Shown: positions 41,861 to 50,649 of the stretch, one piece after another | How positions within the stretch are numbered: position 1 is the stretch's first letter | Layout of the letters: each line of letters starts with the position of its first letter | Position numbers and translations under genes: made by a program | The notes under the pieces: model-generated | The model's input: only the letters and a program-made list of their open reading frames with translations | Databases searched by the model: none | Told to the model about the DNA's origin: nothing | Origin: Caballeronia sp. SBC1 | Lineage (GTDB): Bacteria > Pseudomonadota > Gammaproteobacteria > Burkholderiales > Burkholderiaceae | Assembly: GCF_011493005.1 (NCBI RefSeq) | Contig: NZ_CP049160.1 | Coordinates: forward strand, 216,711 to 280,710 | Length of the DNA: 64,000 bases | Direction: 5' to 3'

Positions 41861-42968
41861 GGGGCGGTTTCAAACCGAAGCGCAACAGGAGGGGCTAGTG
41901 TTTAGAGCCTTGAGGTTGGCTTGCTGAGGCAAGTGTCGCAGCGAAGACCTCGAATGGCGAATGGAACGCGTGAGTGGCGCGCGGGCGGCTGTTCAGACTG
42001 TCGGCGATCGCGTCGAGTTCTTCCTGACTGTAGACCGATAGGTCCGTGCCTTTAGGCAGATACTGGCGCAGCAACCCGTTGGTGTTCTCGCAGGTTCCAC
42101 GTTGCCAGGGGCTATGTGGGTCACAGAAGTAGACATTCACGCCGGTGGCGGCGGCCAGCTCCTTATGCCGCGACATTTCTTTGCCCTGGTCGTAAGTAAA
42201 GCTTTGCCGTAAGGGCGCCACAATCGAATTGAGTTTGGCGGAGAAGCCCGCTAGCGCTGAAGCGGCGGTGGCGTCCTCCATCTTGGCAAGCAGCACCAGG
42301 CGGCTGGTGCGCTCGACCAGAACGCCTACAGAGGATTGGTTGTTCGCACCCTTGATGAAGTCGCCTTCCCAGTGACCTGGCAGCAGTCGGTCTTCAATTT
42401 CGGGCGGGCGCACGTGGATACTGACCATGTCGGGAATCTGTCCGCGCCGGTCGGTGCCCCGCGTGCGTGGCATGCGCGTGCTGTGGCCATGGCGCAGGCA
42501 GGCAATGAGTTGGCGGCGCAGTTCACCGCGCGGCTGAGCATAGATAGCCGTGTAGATGGTTTCGTGCGAGACGTGCTGGGTCGAGTCGGTTGGATACATG
42601 CGCTTCAGTGTGCCCGATATCTGCTGAGGCGACCATTTCCACTCAAGCAGGGTGAGAACGATGCGCCAGCAGACACTTTGCGGGCAAAGCTTGGCCCGAG
42701 GGCGTGACGCACTGCGGCGCGCGCTGCAAAGCGCTGCAGCAGGCACTGATGCATAGCCAACAGGAGAGCTGTTTCGCGTTAACTCGCGGCTGATAGTTCC
42801 CGGCGAGCGCCCAAGTATGCGAGCCATGGCTCGCATACTTGAACCCTGCAGATGCAAGCTTGCAATGATCAGGCGTTCTTCAGGCTGAAGTTGTTGGTAA
42901 GAAATTTTTTCGGGCATTGCGACACCTTATACGAGATAGGTGTTGCACTTCGCTTTTGAGGCCGCCTG
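41861..42968 (-). mobile_element. IS30-family insertion sequence
   Basis: About 1.1 kb bounded by imperfect terminal inverted repeats of 27-28 bases: left from 41861 and right ending near 42968, sharing GGCGG, TCAAA, CGAAG and GCAACA in the same order. Contains one transposase gene. Flanking target duplication could not be identified, so ends may be off by a few bases. Confidence 0.8.
41895..42917 (-). CDS. IS30-family transposase
   Basis: 340 residues. N-terminal IS30 HTH (LQPEERLIIASLHLQGSSMR, MARILGRSPGTISRELTRN). DDE core: GHWEGDFIKGANN (Asp), FTYDQGKEMSRH (Asp), ENTNGLLRQYLPKG (Glu), all intact. Full length for the family, so potentially active. Confidence 0.97.
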   Translation of the reverse strand: MPEKISYQQLQPEERLIIASLHLQGSSMRAMARILGRSPGTISRELTRNSSPVGYASVPAAALCSARRSASRPRAKLCPQSVCWRIVLTLLEWKWSPQQISGTLKRMYPTDSTQHVSHETIYTAIYAQPRGELRRQLIACLRHGHSTRMPRTRGTDRRGQIPDMVSIHVRPPEIEDRLLPGHWEGDFIKGANNQSSVGVLVERTSRLVLLAKMEDATAASALAGFSAKLNSIVAPLRQSFTYDQGKEMSRHKELAAATGVNVYFCDPHSPWQRGTCENTNGLLRQYLPKGTDLSVYSQEELDAIADSLNSRPRATHAFHSPFEVFAATLASASQPQGSKH

Positions 42969-43111
42969 GCAAAATGCGCTGTATGGACGAACAGTGCTTC
43001 TCATTGAATTGCAAAGCACCTAGTTTTCTCGTTAAATCCGACGCGGCGAGGCCAAAATGGACCTCATTTCCGCGAGGGCCGACTTTTCAGCGAATGAAGC
43101 AGGGGTGCAAG

Positions 43112-43381
43112 ATGGACACATTAAGCGTTACCGAAATTGTCCTCGCCACCGATGGGGCCGCGGTCGAGTTTCCGATTTTCGTCGGCGGTCGAGAAGTTCG
43201 TTGTTTGCTAACGCGAGATGCATTGGAACAGTTCTTTTGGCTGCCACCGGATGCCAGCGAAGCTCGTGTGCGCAAGGCATTCGCAGACGGACGCAACCGC
43301 ATCTTTGCGTTGGCAGTGCGCAGAGCAATGCGAGCCAAGACCGACTCTTTGAAACTGACGGCCAGTGACTTCGAGCGATAG
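43112..43381 (+). CDS. DUF1488-like small protein
   Basis: 89 residues from the ATG at 43112 with AGGGG six bases upstream; an upstream in-frame ATG lies at 43094. The pattern AVEFPIFVGGREVRCLLTRDALEQFF resembles DUF1488. Function unknown. Lies just outside the IS30 element. Confidence 0.6.
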   Translation: MDTLSVTEIVLATDGAAVEFPIFVGGREVRCLLTRDALEQFFWLPPDASEARVRKAFADGRNRIFALAVRRAMRAKTDSLKLTASDFER

Positions 43382-43445
43382 TCGTCCTGTAGTCTGTTAC
43401 TGACATGTTGCCGATAATCTTCATGGACGACTACTTCAAGAAACC

Positions 43446-43700
43446 ATGGTCCCGTTAGAACGCGAAGAACCTAATACTGAACGTCGGCGCTCACCGGAAG
43501 CTCAGGCACTTGAACGAGTAGCCGGGGCAGCGCGCGAGGTGCAGGCCGCGTCCGCCGCATTAGAGCGCCGCTATTGCGAGCACGATGCTCAGCAGCCATC
43601 GCTCCTTGAGTTAGCCCGTTTCTCGGCAGCGATGCAGGAGCTCAAAGACGCGCGCGAAGCGTTCGACTTGCTTGTAGCCGGCGACTGCCGTCCTCGATAG
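43446..43700 (+). CDS. Hypothetical small helical protein
   Basis: 84 residues, highly charged and helical (VAGAAREVQAASAALERRYC, LARFSAAMQELKDAREAFDL). No recognised family. Confidence 0.5.
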   Translation: MVPLEREEPNTERRRSPEAQALERVAGAAREVQAASAALERRYCEHDAQQPSLLELARFSAAMQELKDAREAFDLLVAGDCRPR

Positions 43701-43983
43701 CACGGTAGCTGCGCTATGCTCAGGCGCTTTCCGAACCCTGTTATTGGCCCATCTGCCAGGGATGAGACATGCGCCTTGTGCACACGCGTGGTCCATGCAG
43801 CATACCGAAACAAGGACAATTTCGTGCCGAGCCTCGCGGCGGGAGGACGACGATCGTTCTCCACTGGAAATGATCGACCGCTCCATGCGCTCTGCAGCGA
43901 GGCAGAGTTGGCAATCGGCATGCGAAAAATGGGGAGCCAACCGAACGTCCGGCCGATGATGTCAATGGCCGCATTATTTCTAA

Positions 43984-45354
43984 TCAGAGCGACACGATTT
44001 GTTGCAGTAGTTGTAAGGCTTTAATTTCGTCTAGGCGACCAGTGCGTGCTTTACCCGCGAGCGTCTTTATCAGTGCCTCTGCTATCGGTGCAATACCGAG
44101 CAAATCGTCCAAGCTTGTTGCTGAAGTGAGGGAGGGCGGTTCCATGATGACTTGCGTCCCGAAGGCCGGCTCCAACTGCTGACGGGCGGCAGGGAACGAA
44201 ACGTCGTTATGGGCGGGTTTCCGAATTGACGCACCGTCCGTGGACGGGAGTGCTTCAGCTTGTTGCTCAATGACCGCATGCGTCTGGGCGGCAAGATCTG
44301 TTGGACCGCCTGTGGCATCTGCATCAGGGGGTAGGGCGAGTCGAGCACCCGTAGTTTTTGTCTTCGTAACCGTAGGCTTCTTCGCGACCGGTGCTTTTAA
44401 CTCACTCGCGGGCGGCGTCTTTTGCTGAGCGGATGCATGGGAAGAAAACCGATTGGCGAGCAAATCCGACACGGACTCGGGGATGTCCGTTACCGTGCGC
44501 GGAATGTCCAGCCAGCCAGTCGGCAAACCAAGGCGTTCGGTGAACCGGTTTGCTTCGGCATCGTCTAAACGTTTCTGTCCATAATAACGATTGGCCATGT
44601 TGGAAGCGCTAATGTCCATTACTACGCCGAGCCGCACCTTCGATCCTTTGCGGGTCGTCAGCACGTGCAGATTAGCGCGGCGGATTTTTTCCAAAGCTGC
44701 GACGTCGTTCAAAGGCAACGCTTGCTGAGCCCCTGATTTAGAAGACGCTTTGACTTTCGCAGGTGTCGGTTGCGGTGGGGTTGTCGTGGTAGGCTTCACC
44801 GCTGTGGTGTTGCTTTTCGCGATGGCCCTTGGCGAGGCGACAATTGTCTTCTTTGGCATCTCAGGCTCTCTGGGCAAACTATCGGTAAGGGTAGGGCGGT
44901 GATTCACCTGTGTGGCAGGCGCTGACTTCAATACTTGCTCGTACGCAAATTCCGGTTCAGCGTTCGCGTGAATGAAATCAAGCGGTGACTTTAAGCGAGC
45001 AATCGTCTCAGGCGAGAGGACAGGATTGGGCTGATCGAAAAATCCATCCTGTAGCCCAAGCGTGGTTTCGATGTGAAAGGCTGTCTCGGGCGTAAATCTC
45101 TCGCCGTTTAGCAGCTCAGCCACGCGTGTTAAGTTGGAATCGAGGCCCAGCGCGACGTTCTCCTCACCCACGGCATCTACCAACAACTTAAACGAACGAG
45201 TTTTGAAAATGGATGCCGTCTGGGCCGGGTCTCGCGCAGATGGAGCTTTTACGTACGGCTTGTTTGGTCGGTGGGATGTCGTGTTTGAAGGTTGGCGCGA
45301 TTGGCGCTGACCTTTGTCTCGAGGTCCCGAGTATCGCCCGTGTGTTTGACTCAT
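43984..45354 (-). CDS. Plasmid regulator-like protein with a duplicated HTH-type domain
   Basis: 456 residues. Two related segments: about residues 55-105 (LLVDAVGEENVALGLDSNLT, FHIETTLGLQDGFFDQPN) and about 235-290 (GVVMDISASNMANRYYGQKR, ANRFTERLGLPTGWLDIP). Both end in a glycine-rich LG-x-x-G-x-x-D turn typical of phage/plasmid repressor-like HTH folds. They are joined by long Thr/Pro/Lys-rich linkers. The start overlaps the previous gene (ATGA), ending a four-gene coupled operon. Probable DNA-binding protein; target unknown. Confidence 0.65.
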   Translation of the reverse strand: MSQTHGRYSGPRDKGQRQSRQPSNTTSHRPNKPYVKAPSARDPAQTASIFKTRSFKLLVDAVGEENVALGLDSNLTRVAELLNGERFTPETAFHIETTLGLQDGFFDQPNPVLSPETIARLKSPLDFIHANAEPEFAYEQVLKSAPATQVNHRPTLTDSLPREPEMPKKTIVASPRAIAKSNTTAVKPTTTTPPQPTPAKVKASSKSGAQQALPLNDVAALEKIRRANLHVLTTRKGSKVRLGVVMDISASNMANRYYGQKRLDDAEANRFTERLGLPTGWLDIPRTVTDIPESVSDLLANRFSSHASAQQKTPPASELKAPVAKKPTVTKTKTTGARLALPPDADATGGPTDLAAQTHAVIEQQAEALPSTDGASIRKPAHNDVSFPAARQQLEPAFGTQVIMEPPSLTSATSLDDLLGIAPIAEALIKTLAGKARTGRLDEIKALQLLQQIVSL

Positions 45355-45548
45355 AAAGTAGGGCTCCTTCGCGAAATCACTATCAGTGTTGGCATTATAG
45401 GCGAGGGTGCCCTGACATCGGCCTCGCCGTACAGGAAATAAGCCATTCTCGTCATCATGACTCTGAACGCCCTGCTCTCGGCGACCTCCATGTCGGGATC
45501 GAGGGGCAGCATGGAGTTAGTGAATTCGCAGATGCCGAAGTTTGCCAA
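45351..45548 (-). CDS. Hypothetical small protein
   Basis: 65 residues. Kept because its stop overlaps the start of the 43984 gene in an ATGA and its own start lies within the end of the 45517 gene. Contains FRVMMTRMAYFLYGEADV. Unrecognised. Confidence 0.5.
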   Translation of the reverse strand: MANFGICEFTNSMLPLDPDMEVAESRAFRVMMTRMAYFLYGEADVRAPSPIMPTLIVISRRSPTL

Positions 45549-45840
45549 TGCGCGTGGAGTGTTTCAGGATGAAATCGGTGACGTACTCGGGAAGCAGGGC
45601 GGCCGGAAGATTCGCGGGAACCTCTTCGACCGCCCGTGACGGAACACGGGCGATGTAATCGTAGGGCGCGCTCTCCAAGTTGTGCTCGTAGCTGACGCGA
45701 TAGTTCATGATGGGCCAGCTTTTGGGGAAAGTCGTTGTCACGCCGAGTTTTCTTAGCGCACACCCATTTCCCCTGTTTTCGACGGTGTCGCTCCAGCTTA
45801 CGTTTTCGGTGCTTACATGAAGCCGCCAATCACACCTCAC
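45517..45840 (-). CDS. Hypothetical protein
   Basis: 107 residues from a GTG at 45840 that overlaps the upstream stop (GTGA). The C-terminal part (MNYRVSYEHNLESAPYDYIA onward) looks most protein-like, so an internal start at the ATG near 45708 is possible. Unrecognised. Confidence 0.5.
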   Translation of the reverse strand: MRCDWRLHVSTENVSWSDTVENRGNGCALRKLGVTTTFPKSWPIMNYRVSYEHNLESAPYDYIARVPSRAVEEVPANLPAALLPEYVTDFILKHSTRIGKLRHLRIH

Positions 45841-46421
45841 ATCTCGTCACTCGGATCGTGCACTTCAAGCTTAAACTGCCACCCTTCAAATGTCATCAGC
45901 ATGTGCCCGAGCTCGTTCCACTCAACGCGGCGACCGTCTATGACGACACATGGCATACGTGAATCGTCGCTGCCATCCCATTCGATTCTGCCGCGGACGG
46001 TATCGTCGATGATCTGCAATCCGAGATCAGTGTCCCTTATGTGGATGACCGCAAGCGAACGGCGCATCTTTTCAATCAGCATTCCGAGCAAAACGAACTG
46101 ATCCGCTAGCGGATCGCCAATGATTTGGAAGCGATATCCCGAAGGTTCATCGTCGCTTGTCGACTCGAATGACTCCAGCGAAAGTTTGTCGCCGAAAAGG
46201 AGTGTTCGAAAATGGAATTCGTGGGCGACTCCGTTAGCATCGTTCAGGTGCACCGGCTCAAACCTGATCGAACCGAAATTGTCGATACCGGCGTGGTGAG
46301 CCATTTCGCGATTGAAGCAGGCGGTGCACAATAATCGTCCGCTCAGCCCCTCGTTTGTAGTTTTGACAGTTTCGTACGGCGGCACGTTGGTGCCGCAAGC
46401 TGCGCATTGGCTGACGGACAT
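45837..46421 (-). CDS. Zinc-ribbon protein (DUF7713-like)
   Basis: 194 residues. N-terminal CxxC...CxxC (QCAACGTNVPP, RLLCTACFNREM) forms a zinc ribbon, followed by a beta-rich domain (HEFHFRTLLFGDKLSLESFE, FKLEVHDPSDEM). Such proteins occur on plasmids and genomic islands; role unknown. First gene of the coupled operon. Confidence 0.65.
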   Translation of the reverse strand: MSVSQCAACGTNVPPYETVKTTNEGLSGRLLCTACFNREMAHHAGIDNFGSIRFEPVHLNDANGVAHEFHFRTLLFGDKLSLESFESTSDDEPSGYRFQIIGDPLADQFVLLGMLIEKMRRSLAVIHIRDTDLGLQIIDDTVRGRIEWDGSDDSRMPCVVIDGRRVEWNELGHMLMTFEGWQFKLEVHDPSDEM

Positions 46422-46778
46422 GATGGAACTCCAGGGAATTCAGATACGCAGCATCCGTCACAGTGCACTTCACCTCGCCGTGGCCCGCTGCAGCACAAAA
46501 GATCGGCTTCGTCTGGCCCCTGCATATTTTGGAACGTCTGAGATAGCTCTTGGCGACTACGCGACCGGGCAACGCTGACAACATATCAAGCACTCGTGGG
46601 GTCATCCATTAGCCAGCTGACATCCAAATCGTGAAATGCGATAAGTCGCAGTGGCCTCCTCATCAGCCGGTGCGCGACTGACCTCCAAGTCGTCTCTAGT
46701 ATGATGCATCTCGCTTCAGCCGTTCTGCAGTAAGAGATCCGGGTTATGGTGCGTTTGTCTGCGAGACATGTGGCTGAG
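46422..46778. other. Intergenic stretch, probable promoter region
   Basis: About 357 bases upstream of the zinc-ribbon gene. Frames here have no ribosome binding sites or coherent coding character; nothing else recognised. Confidence 0.4.
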
Positions 46779-46976
46779 TTAGCTGTTCATCTGTCGCACA
46801 TATGTCTGCCCCTTTTTCGTGATCAGACACCCGCCGTGCGGAGCCGCCGAAACCAGCTCACTCCTTTCCAGTTCTGTTTGGATGTCCCACTCAAGCATGA
46901 GGGGTTGGGCGCTAGCAGCGCGTTCGTTAAGTTCCAAAAGCGCGGTTTTCGCTTTTGCACTGAGTTTTTCTGGCAT
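46779..46976 (-). CDS. Hypothetical small helical protein
   Basis: 65 residues, helical with charged residues (LSAKAKTALLELNERAASAQ, QTELERSELVSAA). A winged-helix-like end (GGCLITKKGQTYVRQM) is possible. Unrecognised. Confidence 0.5.
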   Translation of the reverse strand: MPEKLSAKAKTALLELNERAASAQPLMLEWDIQTELERSELVSAAPHGGCLITKKGQTYVRQMNS

Positions 46977-47125
46977 GCCCAGCTCCTTAGAGCCCTCAAG
47001 ACGCCAACTATGACGAATGTTCGATCGCTTGTCAGGGACGTCGTGCTCGGGGAAGTGATGGTCCTACCGGATAGCGACACTGCCACGGCGACAACTAGGG
47101 GGAACGAGCGTTGCGGCCGCCTGGC

Positions 47126-47371
47126 TCAAGCCGTGTGTCCACCATCAATCAAGTTGCGCGCCTCGCGGGCGCTGAGGTTCAACGCCCGCTCCGCGGTCAT
47201 TTGTTCCTTATCCTGCGCTTCCGCCGGCCGGGTTTCGTTGAGAAGAAATTGCCCCGTGGATATGTCTTCGATGGCAACAGTAACATCAAAACGCACACGC
47301 TCAGGATCAGCGTCATTTCTCACTGCGTTCATCGAGACGGTAAAGCCTTTGTGCACAAACGAATTTTCCAT
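47126..47371 (-). CDS. Hypothetical small protein
   Basis: 81 residues: beta-strand pattern (FTVSMNAVRN, VRFDVTVAIEDISTGQFLLN) then a helix (ERALNLSAREARNLID). Codon use is coding-like in this frame, unlike the overlapping plus-strand frame. Unrecognised. Confidence 0.55.
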   Translation of the reverse strand: MENSFVHKGFTVSMNAVRNDADPERVRFDVTVAIEDISTGQFLLNETRPAEAQDKEQMTAERALNLSAREARNLIDGGHTA

Positions 47372-47413
47372 CAGCTACCTCCGTTGATTAGGCGACCCTT
47401 AGTATGAGCCAAA

Positions 47414-47692
47414 TCATCTGCCCGTGCCGTCCTGCTGGTATCCACGAGCAGTCGCACATCTTCGCCCAGGAAGCGTGTCCCATACCATGAACCTTGGCGC
47501 CTCCATATCGAGTCTTCGAACGACGGTGTGAATGTTTTTGCCGTCACCGCAGTGCGTTACCAAAATGTGCATCTGCGAAACAAATCTTGCGCGACATGAA
47601 AGCTGATCACCATACTCTGAGCGAAGATATCCTGCTGCATCGCAGATGCGCTCGCTTATTTTGGAATGCGAATGAAAATTGATTCTTGGCAC
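47414..47692 (-). CDS. Hypothetical protein
   Basis: 92 residues, His/Cys-containing (SCRARFVSQMHILVTHCGDG). Weakly supported: no clear ribosome binding site, but codon use is consistent and it sits in line with the neighbouring minus-strand genes. Confidence 0.35.
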   Translation of the reverse strand: MPRINFHSHSKISERICDAAGYLRSEYGDQLSCRARFVSQMHILVTHCGDGKNIHTVVRRLDMEAPRFMVWDTLPGRRCATARGYQQDGTGR

Positions 47693-47900
47693 CTACGGCG
47701 AGGTGTTGCACGACAAAGGGAACGGCCAACGTCAGCGTTTATCGACGTTTGAGTGATGTTTTTCAATGAAAAAGTGGCTGGAACTGTTGCGTCGCTGGCT
47801 TGGCCGTTTCTGTTGCGCGAAATCCGGTCGCGAGCCTTGAGTGACCGTCGCCGGATGCCCGAAATCCGCAACACTTCTTTAGGTGCCACTTGTCCCCGCT

Positions 47901-49486
47901 AAGTTCAAATGTCGGGGCTCCAGCTAATTAGAAATGTCGGGTTTCCTCATCTTTCATGTCTCTCATTTTTAAGGCTTTTGGGGTTGGGGCGGCGCAGCCG
48001 CCCCCCGTTCCCTCATCGCTTTTGCGCTGACTTTCAGAATGGCTTCGTTGATGTCGGCGAGGTCAAGCGCGCGCTGTTTCTTCAGACCGACGAGCGCTTT
48101 CTTCGCCCGAACTTCCTCGCCGCGATGCGTGCGCGAGGGTGAGCCAGACGCACGACGATCGTCTCGTTTGGCCTGTACGCACAGTGCTACCTCCAGCGCC
48201 TGAGCAAGTCGTTTGTTCTCGACTTCCGCGCCTTGTTCGATGCGCGCAATGCGGTCGTACGGCGTGCACGACAGCGCGACCTTATCGGCTTGTATTTCCA
48301 CAGCGCCATCGGGATATTCGACCACTTCGATGTACTCATGGATCAAGGTGCGATTGGCCGGCGAGTCCTCCAGCAGATACATCACGCGATCGTATTGCAC
48401 GGTCAGCGCGTTGGTGACTTTGCGCGGCACGCGATAGGCGAGTATCTGCCGCAGATCTTCATTGGCACGCATCGGCCGGTGCGCGTCGTAGTCGCTCTTC
48501 GGTGGCTTGCCGAAACGCCGGTTGAACTCAGCAATGAAGGAGGGCGCATACGCATTGGCGGCCTCACGCGTGCTGATAGCACGCAGCCGGAGCTCCTTGA
48601 CGAGGCGGTCCTGCAAGGTCAGGTTGGCCCGCTCGACGCGCCCCTTGGCCTGACTGCTGTTCGCACAAAATGCGTCCATGTTGAGCTCATACAGCGCCCG
48701 TCCAAACTGCGTGACGCCTTTGCCCGCCGTCTCCGAACGGTGCTTCACGTAAAAGACGCTGGCCTTGTCGCTGTAAAACGCCACGGGCTTGCCGTGCACA
48801 TCCAGATACTTCGACAGCGCCTCGAAATAGCTGAAAGTCGACTCCGTCTGGGTAAAGTGCAGCGCCATCAGTCGTCCCGTCGCATCATCAATGAACACCA
48901 GCAGCGTGCAGGCGGGCGCCCGGTCCTCGAACCAGCGATGATCGCTGCCGTCGATCTGGATCAGTTCGCCCAGGCACGAACGCCGGTTTCTCGGCTGGTA
49001 GATCTTGGGTGGGCGTTGCTTGCGCGGAATCCACAGGCCCGAGGCCATCATCAACGTCCGTACGGTTTCAACCGCCAGATCGATGCCGTGGCATTCACGC
49101 AGTTTCTCGCAGGCGAGCGTCGGGCCGAAATCCTCGTAACGCTCCCGGATTAGCGCGAGCGCTCGCTGCGCCTTGCCTCCGGGCAATTGATGATTGCCCG
49201 GGCGACCGCGCTTGTCCGACACCAGACCCGCCACGCCGGCTGCGCGGTAGCGCAGCACCAGTCGCTCGACCTGGCGCACGCTCAGGCCAAGCCGTTCCGC
49301 GGCACGACCGGGCTTCAGTCGCGCCTCGGCAACTGCTTCAATGACCTTGAACCGATCCAGCTCACGCATCGTCATGGTGATCGTCCCATTGGTGTTCATC
49401 GCCCACGCTCCACACGTGCTTGCCTGGCCATGAACCTACGCCCAAACACGACATTTCTATTTAGCGGAAACGCGACATCTGAACTT
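47901..49486 (-). mobile_element. Insertion sequence with ISNCY-type transposase
   Basis: About 1.6 kb. Both ends start AAGTTCAxATGTCG and continue with a similar sequence to GAAATGTCG about 40 bases in, so each end carries two ATGTCG copies, probably transposase binding sites. Exact outer limits and target duplication were not determined. Confidence 0.75.
47969..49399 (-). CDS. ISNCY-type transposase (DDE, rve core)
   Basis: 476 residues. N-terminal HTH (AAERLGLSVRQVERLVLRYR), then an integrase core: LGELIQIDGSDHRWFED (Asp), VAFYSDKASVFYV (Asp), NSSQAKGRVERANLTLQDRL (Glu), followed by a C-terminal domain with a basic tail. Intact. Family name is from the general pattern. Confidence 0.92.
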   Translation of the reverse strand: MNTNGTITMTMRELDRFKVIEAVAEARLKPGRAAERLGLSVRQVERLVLRYRAAGVAGLVSDKRGRPGNHQLPGGKAQRALALIRERYEDFGPTLACEKLRECHGIDLAVETVRTLMMASGLWIPRKQRPPKIYQPRNRRSCLGELIQIDGSDHRWFEDRAPACTLLVFIDDATGRLMALHFTQTESTFSYFEALSKYLDVHGKPVAFYSDKASVFYVKHRSETAGKGVTQFGRALYELNMDAFCANSSQAKGRVERANLTLQDRLVKELRLRAISTREAANAYAPSFIAEFNRRFGKPPKSDYDAHRPMRANEDLRQILAYRVPRKVTNALTVQYDRVMYLLEDSPANRTLIHEYIEVVEYPDGAVEIQADKVALSCTPYDRIARIEQGAEVENKRLAQALEVALCVQAKRDDRRASGSPSRTHRGEEVRAKKALVGLKKQRALDLADINEAILKVSAKAMRERGAAAPPQPQKP

Positions 49487-49675
49487 GGGACCTACACCAC
49501 TGATGTTGATAATCTTAATTATGTAAACCTTAGGATACCTAATGAATATCGAGTGTTTCTTTTCGTAGCTCGCTGATTGCCGGCATCGTGCCTTGGTTAG
49601 TCGCCGGCAACCATCGCGGGCGACCCTGCAAGAAACATCGAAATTGCCCTCCGGCTTGCTGTCGATTAGCTGGGT

Positions 49676-50458
49676 TTACACCCCCGGTTGGGCCGGAAGC
49701 ACCTCATAGGTCAGGGAACTCCCATGCAGGTCCAATACTTTGATCGCGACGGGTCCAACGCCAACGGGATCGCCTGCGACCGTGGTGGTGGCATCGAACG
49801 TGTATGGTTGCGTACTGAGAATCGCGCCACCGGGACCGACGACTCGGGATTCAAAATACAGGCTGCCATCGTCTGATGCCTGGAAAACAATGACAGTCTT
49901 TAGCGTTGAACGATAAAACGAAATCGCTGACTCCGAGGGGGCGACACTTGAGATGACATTGAGTTCTAACGCGCCTGAGAACTGGTTTACGTGGAAAAAC
50001 ATGTCGCAAAACTGCCCCGACGTGGTCGTGTAATAGACATTGTGAAGCGAGGGGTGTTCAGGCGATACGCAGTCCAGTCGAAGATACTTGTCACTATCCG
50101 AAGGGAAAATGGCTGACACACACGAATCCCCACGCCATATTAAAGGCTGGCTTTTGCTAACCCCGAGGAAAGACTTGTGGTCCATCTCGGTCCGGATTTC
50201 CCGGTTGATTTGAATCTCGCCGTCATCGGTACTGATAACCGCAACAGCCTGACCAGACGTGATGGTGCGCTTCACACCTACAGGCACGCTGATGTTTGGC
50301 ATTTTCTGCTTCATTCCAGACTCCATTTGAGCCGGTTCACAGTGCTTCATTCCCTGTACGGTAATGGTCTGGGCGTTCGCGGTGAGCGCGAACAGGCTGA
50401 AGAGAAGTCCCGAAACGAAAGCGTGTTTTTCAATCATTTGTCCACCTATCGGCTTCAT
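49676..50458 (-). CDS. Secreted hypothetical protein
   Basis: 260 residues with a signal peptide (FVSGLLFSLFALTANAQ). Mature protein is beta-rich with cysteine pairs (GMKHCEPA, WRGDSCVSAI, LRLDCVSPE, SGQFCDMFF). Not recognised; possibly periplasmic or surface. The first in-frame ATG is at 50458; the signal suggests MIEKHAF may be the true start. Confidence 0.6.
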   Translation of the reverse strand: MKPIGGQMIEKHAFVSGLLFSLFALTANAQTITVQGMKHCEPAQMESGMKQKMPNISVPVGVKRTITSGQAVAVISTDDGEIQINREIRTEMDHKSFLGVSKSQPLIWRGDSCVSAIFPSDSDKYLRLDCVSPEHPSLHNVYYTTTSGQFCDMFFHVNQFSGALELNVISSVAPSESAISFYRSTLKTVIVFQASDDGSLYFESRVVGPGGAILSTQPYTFDATTTVAGDPVGVGPVAIKVLDLHGSSLTYEVLPAQPGV

Positions 50459-50649
50459 TTTAAAGTGTTCAAACAGTTAGACGGCAGTGGCGATTGACTT
50501 GCCCTGCATGGGCACGTCCGGCCGGGGGGGGCTGACCTTCTGGTTGCATTCGCGCAGGCGATCCACGGTCATCGCGACCGGGAACGCTCACCACTGAAAG
50601 CCCGGCCATTCGGCATTAGCTGCATATGGTTCGAAGCTGTCTGGCGGAA

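Noticed and set aside
46746..47387. 213-residue plus-strand frame
   Set aside because: Composition looks like the complement of the two minus-strand genes at 46779 and 47126, which have better codon use.
48233..49153. 306-residue plus-strand frame opposite the ISNCY-type transposase
   Set aside because: Antisense shadow of a recognised transposase.
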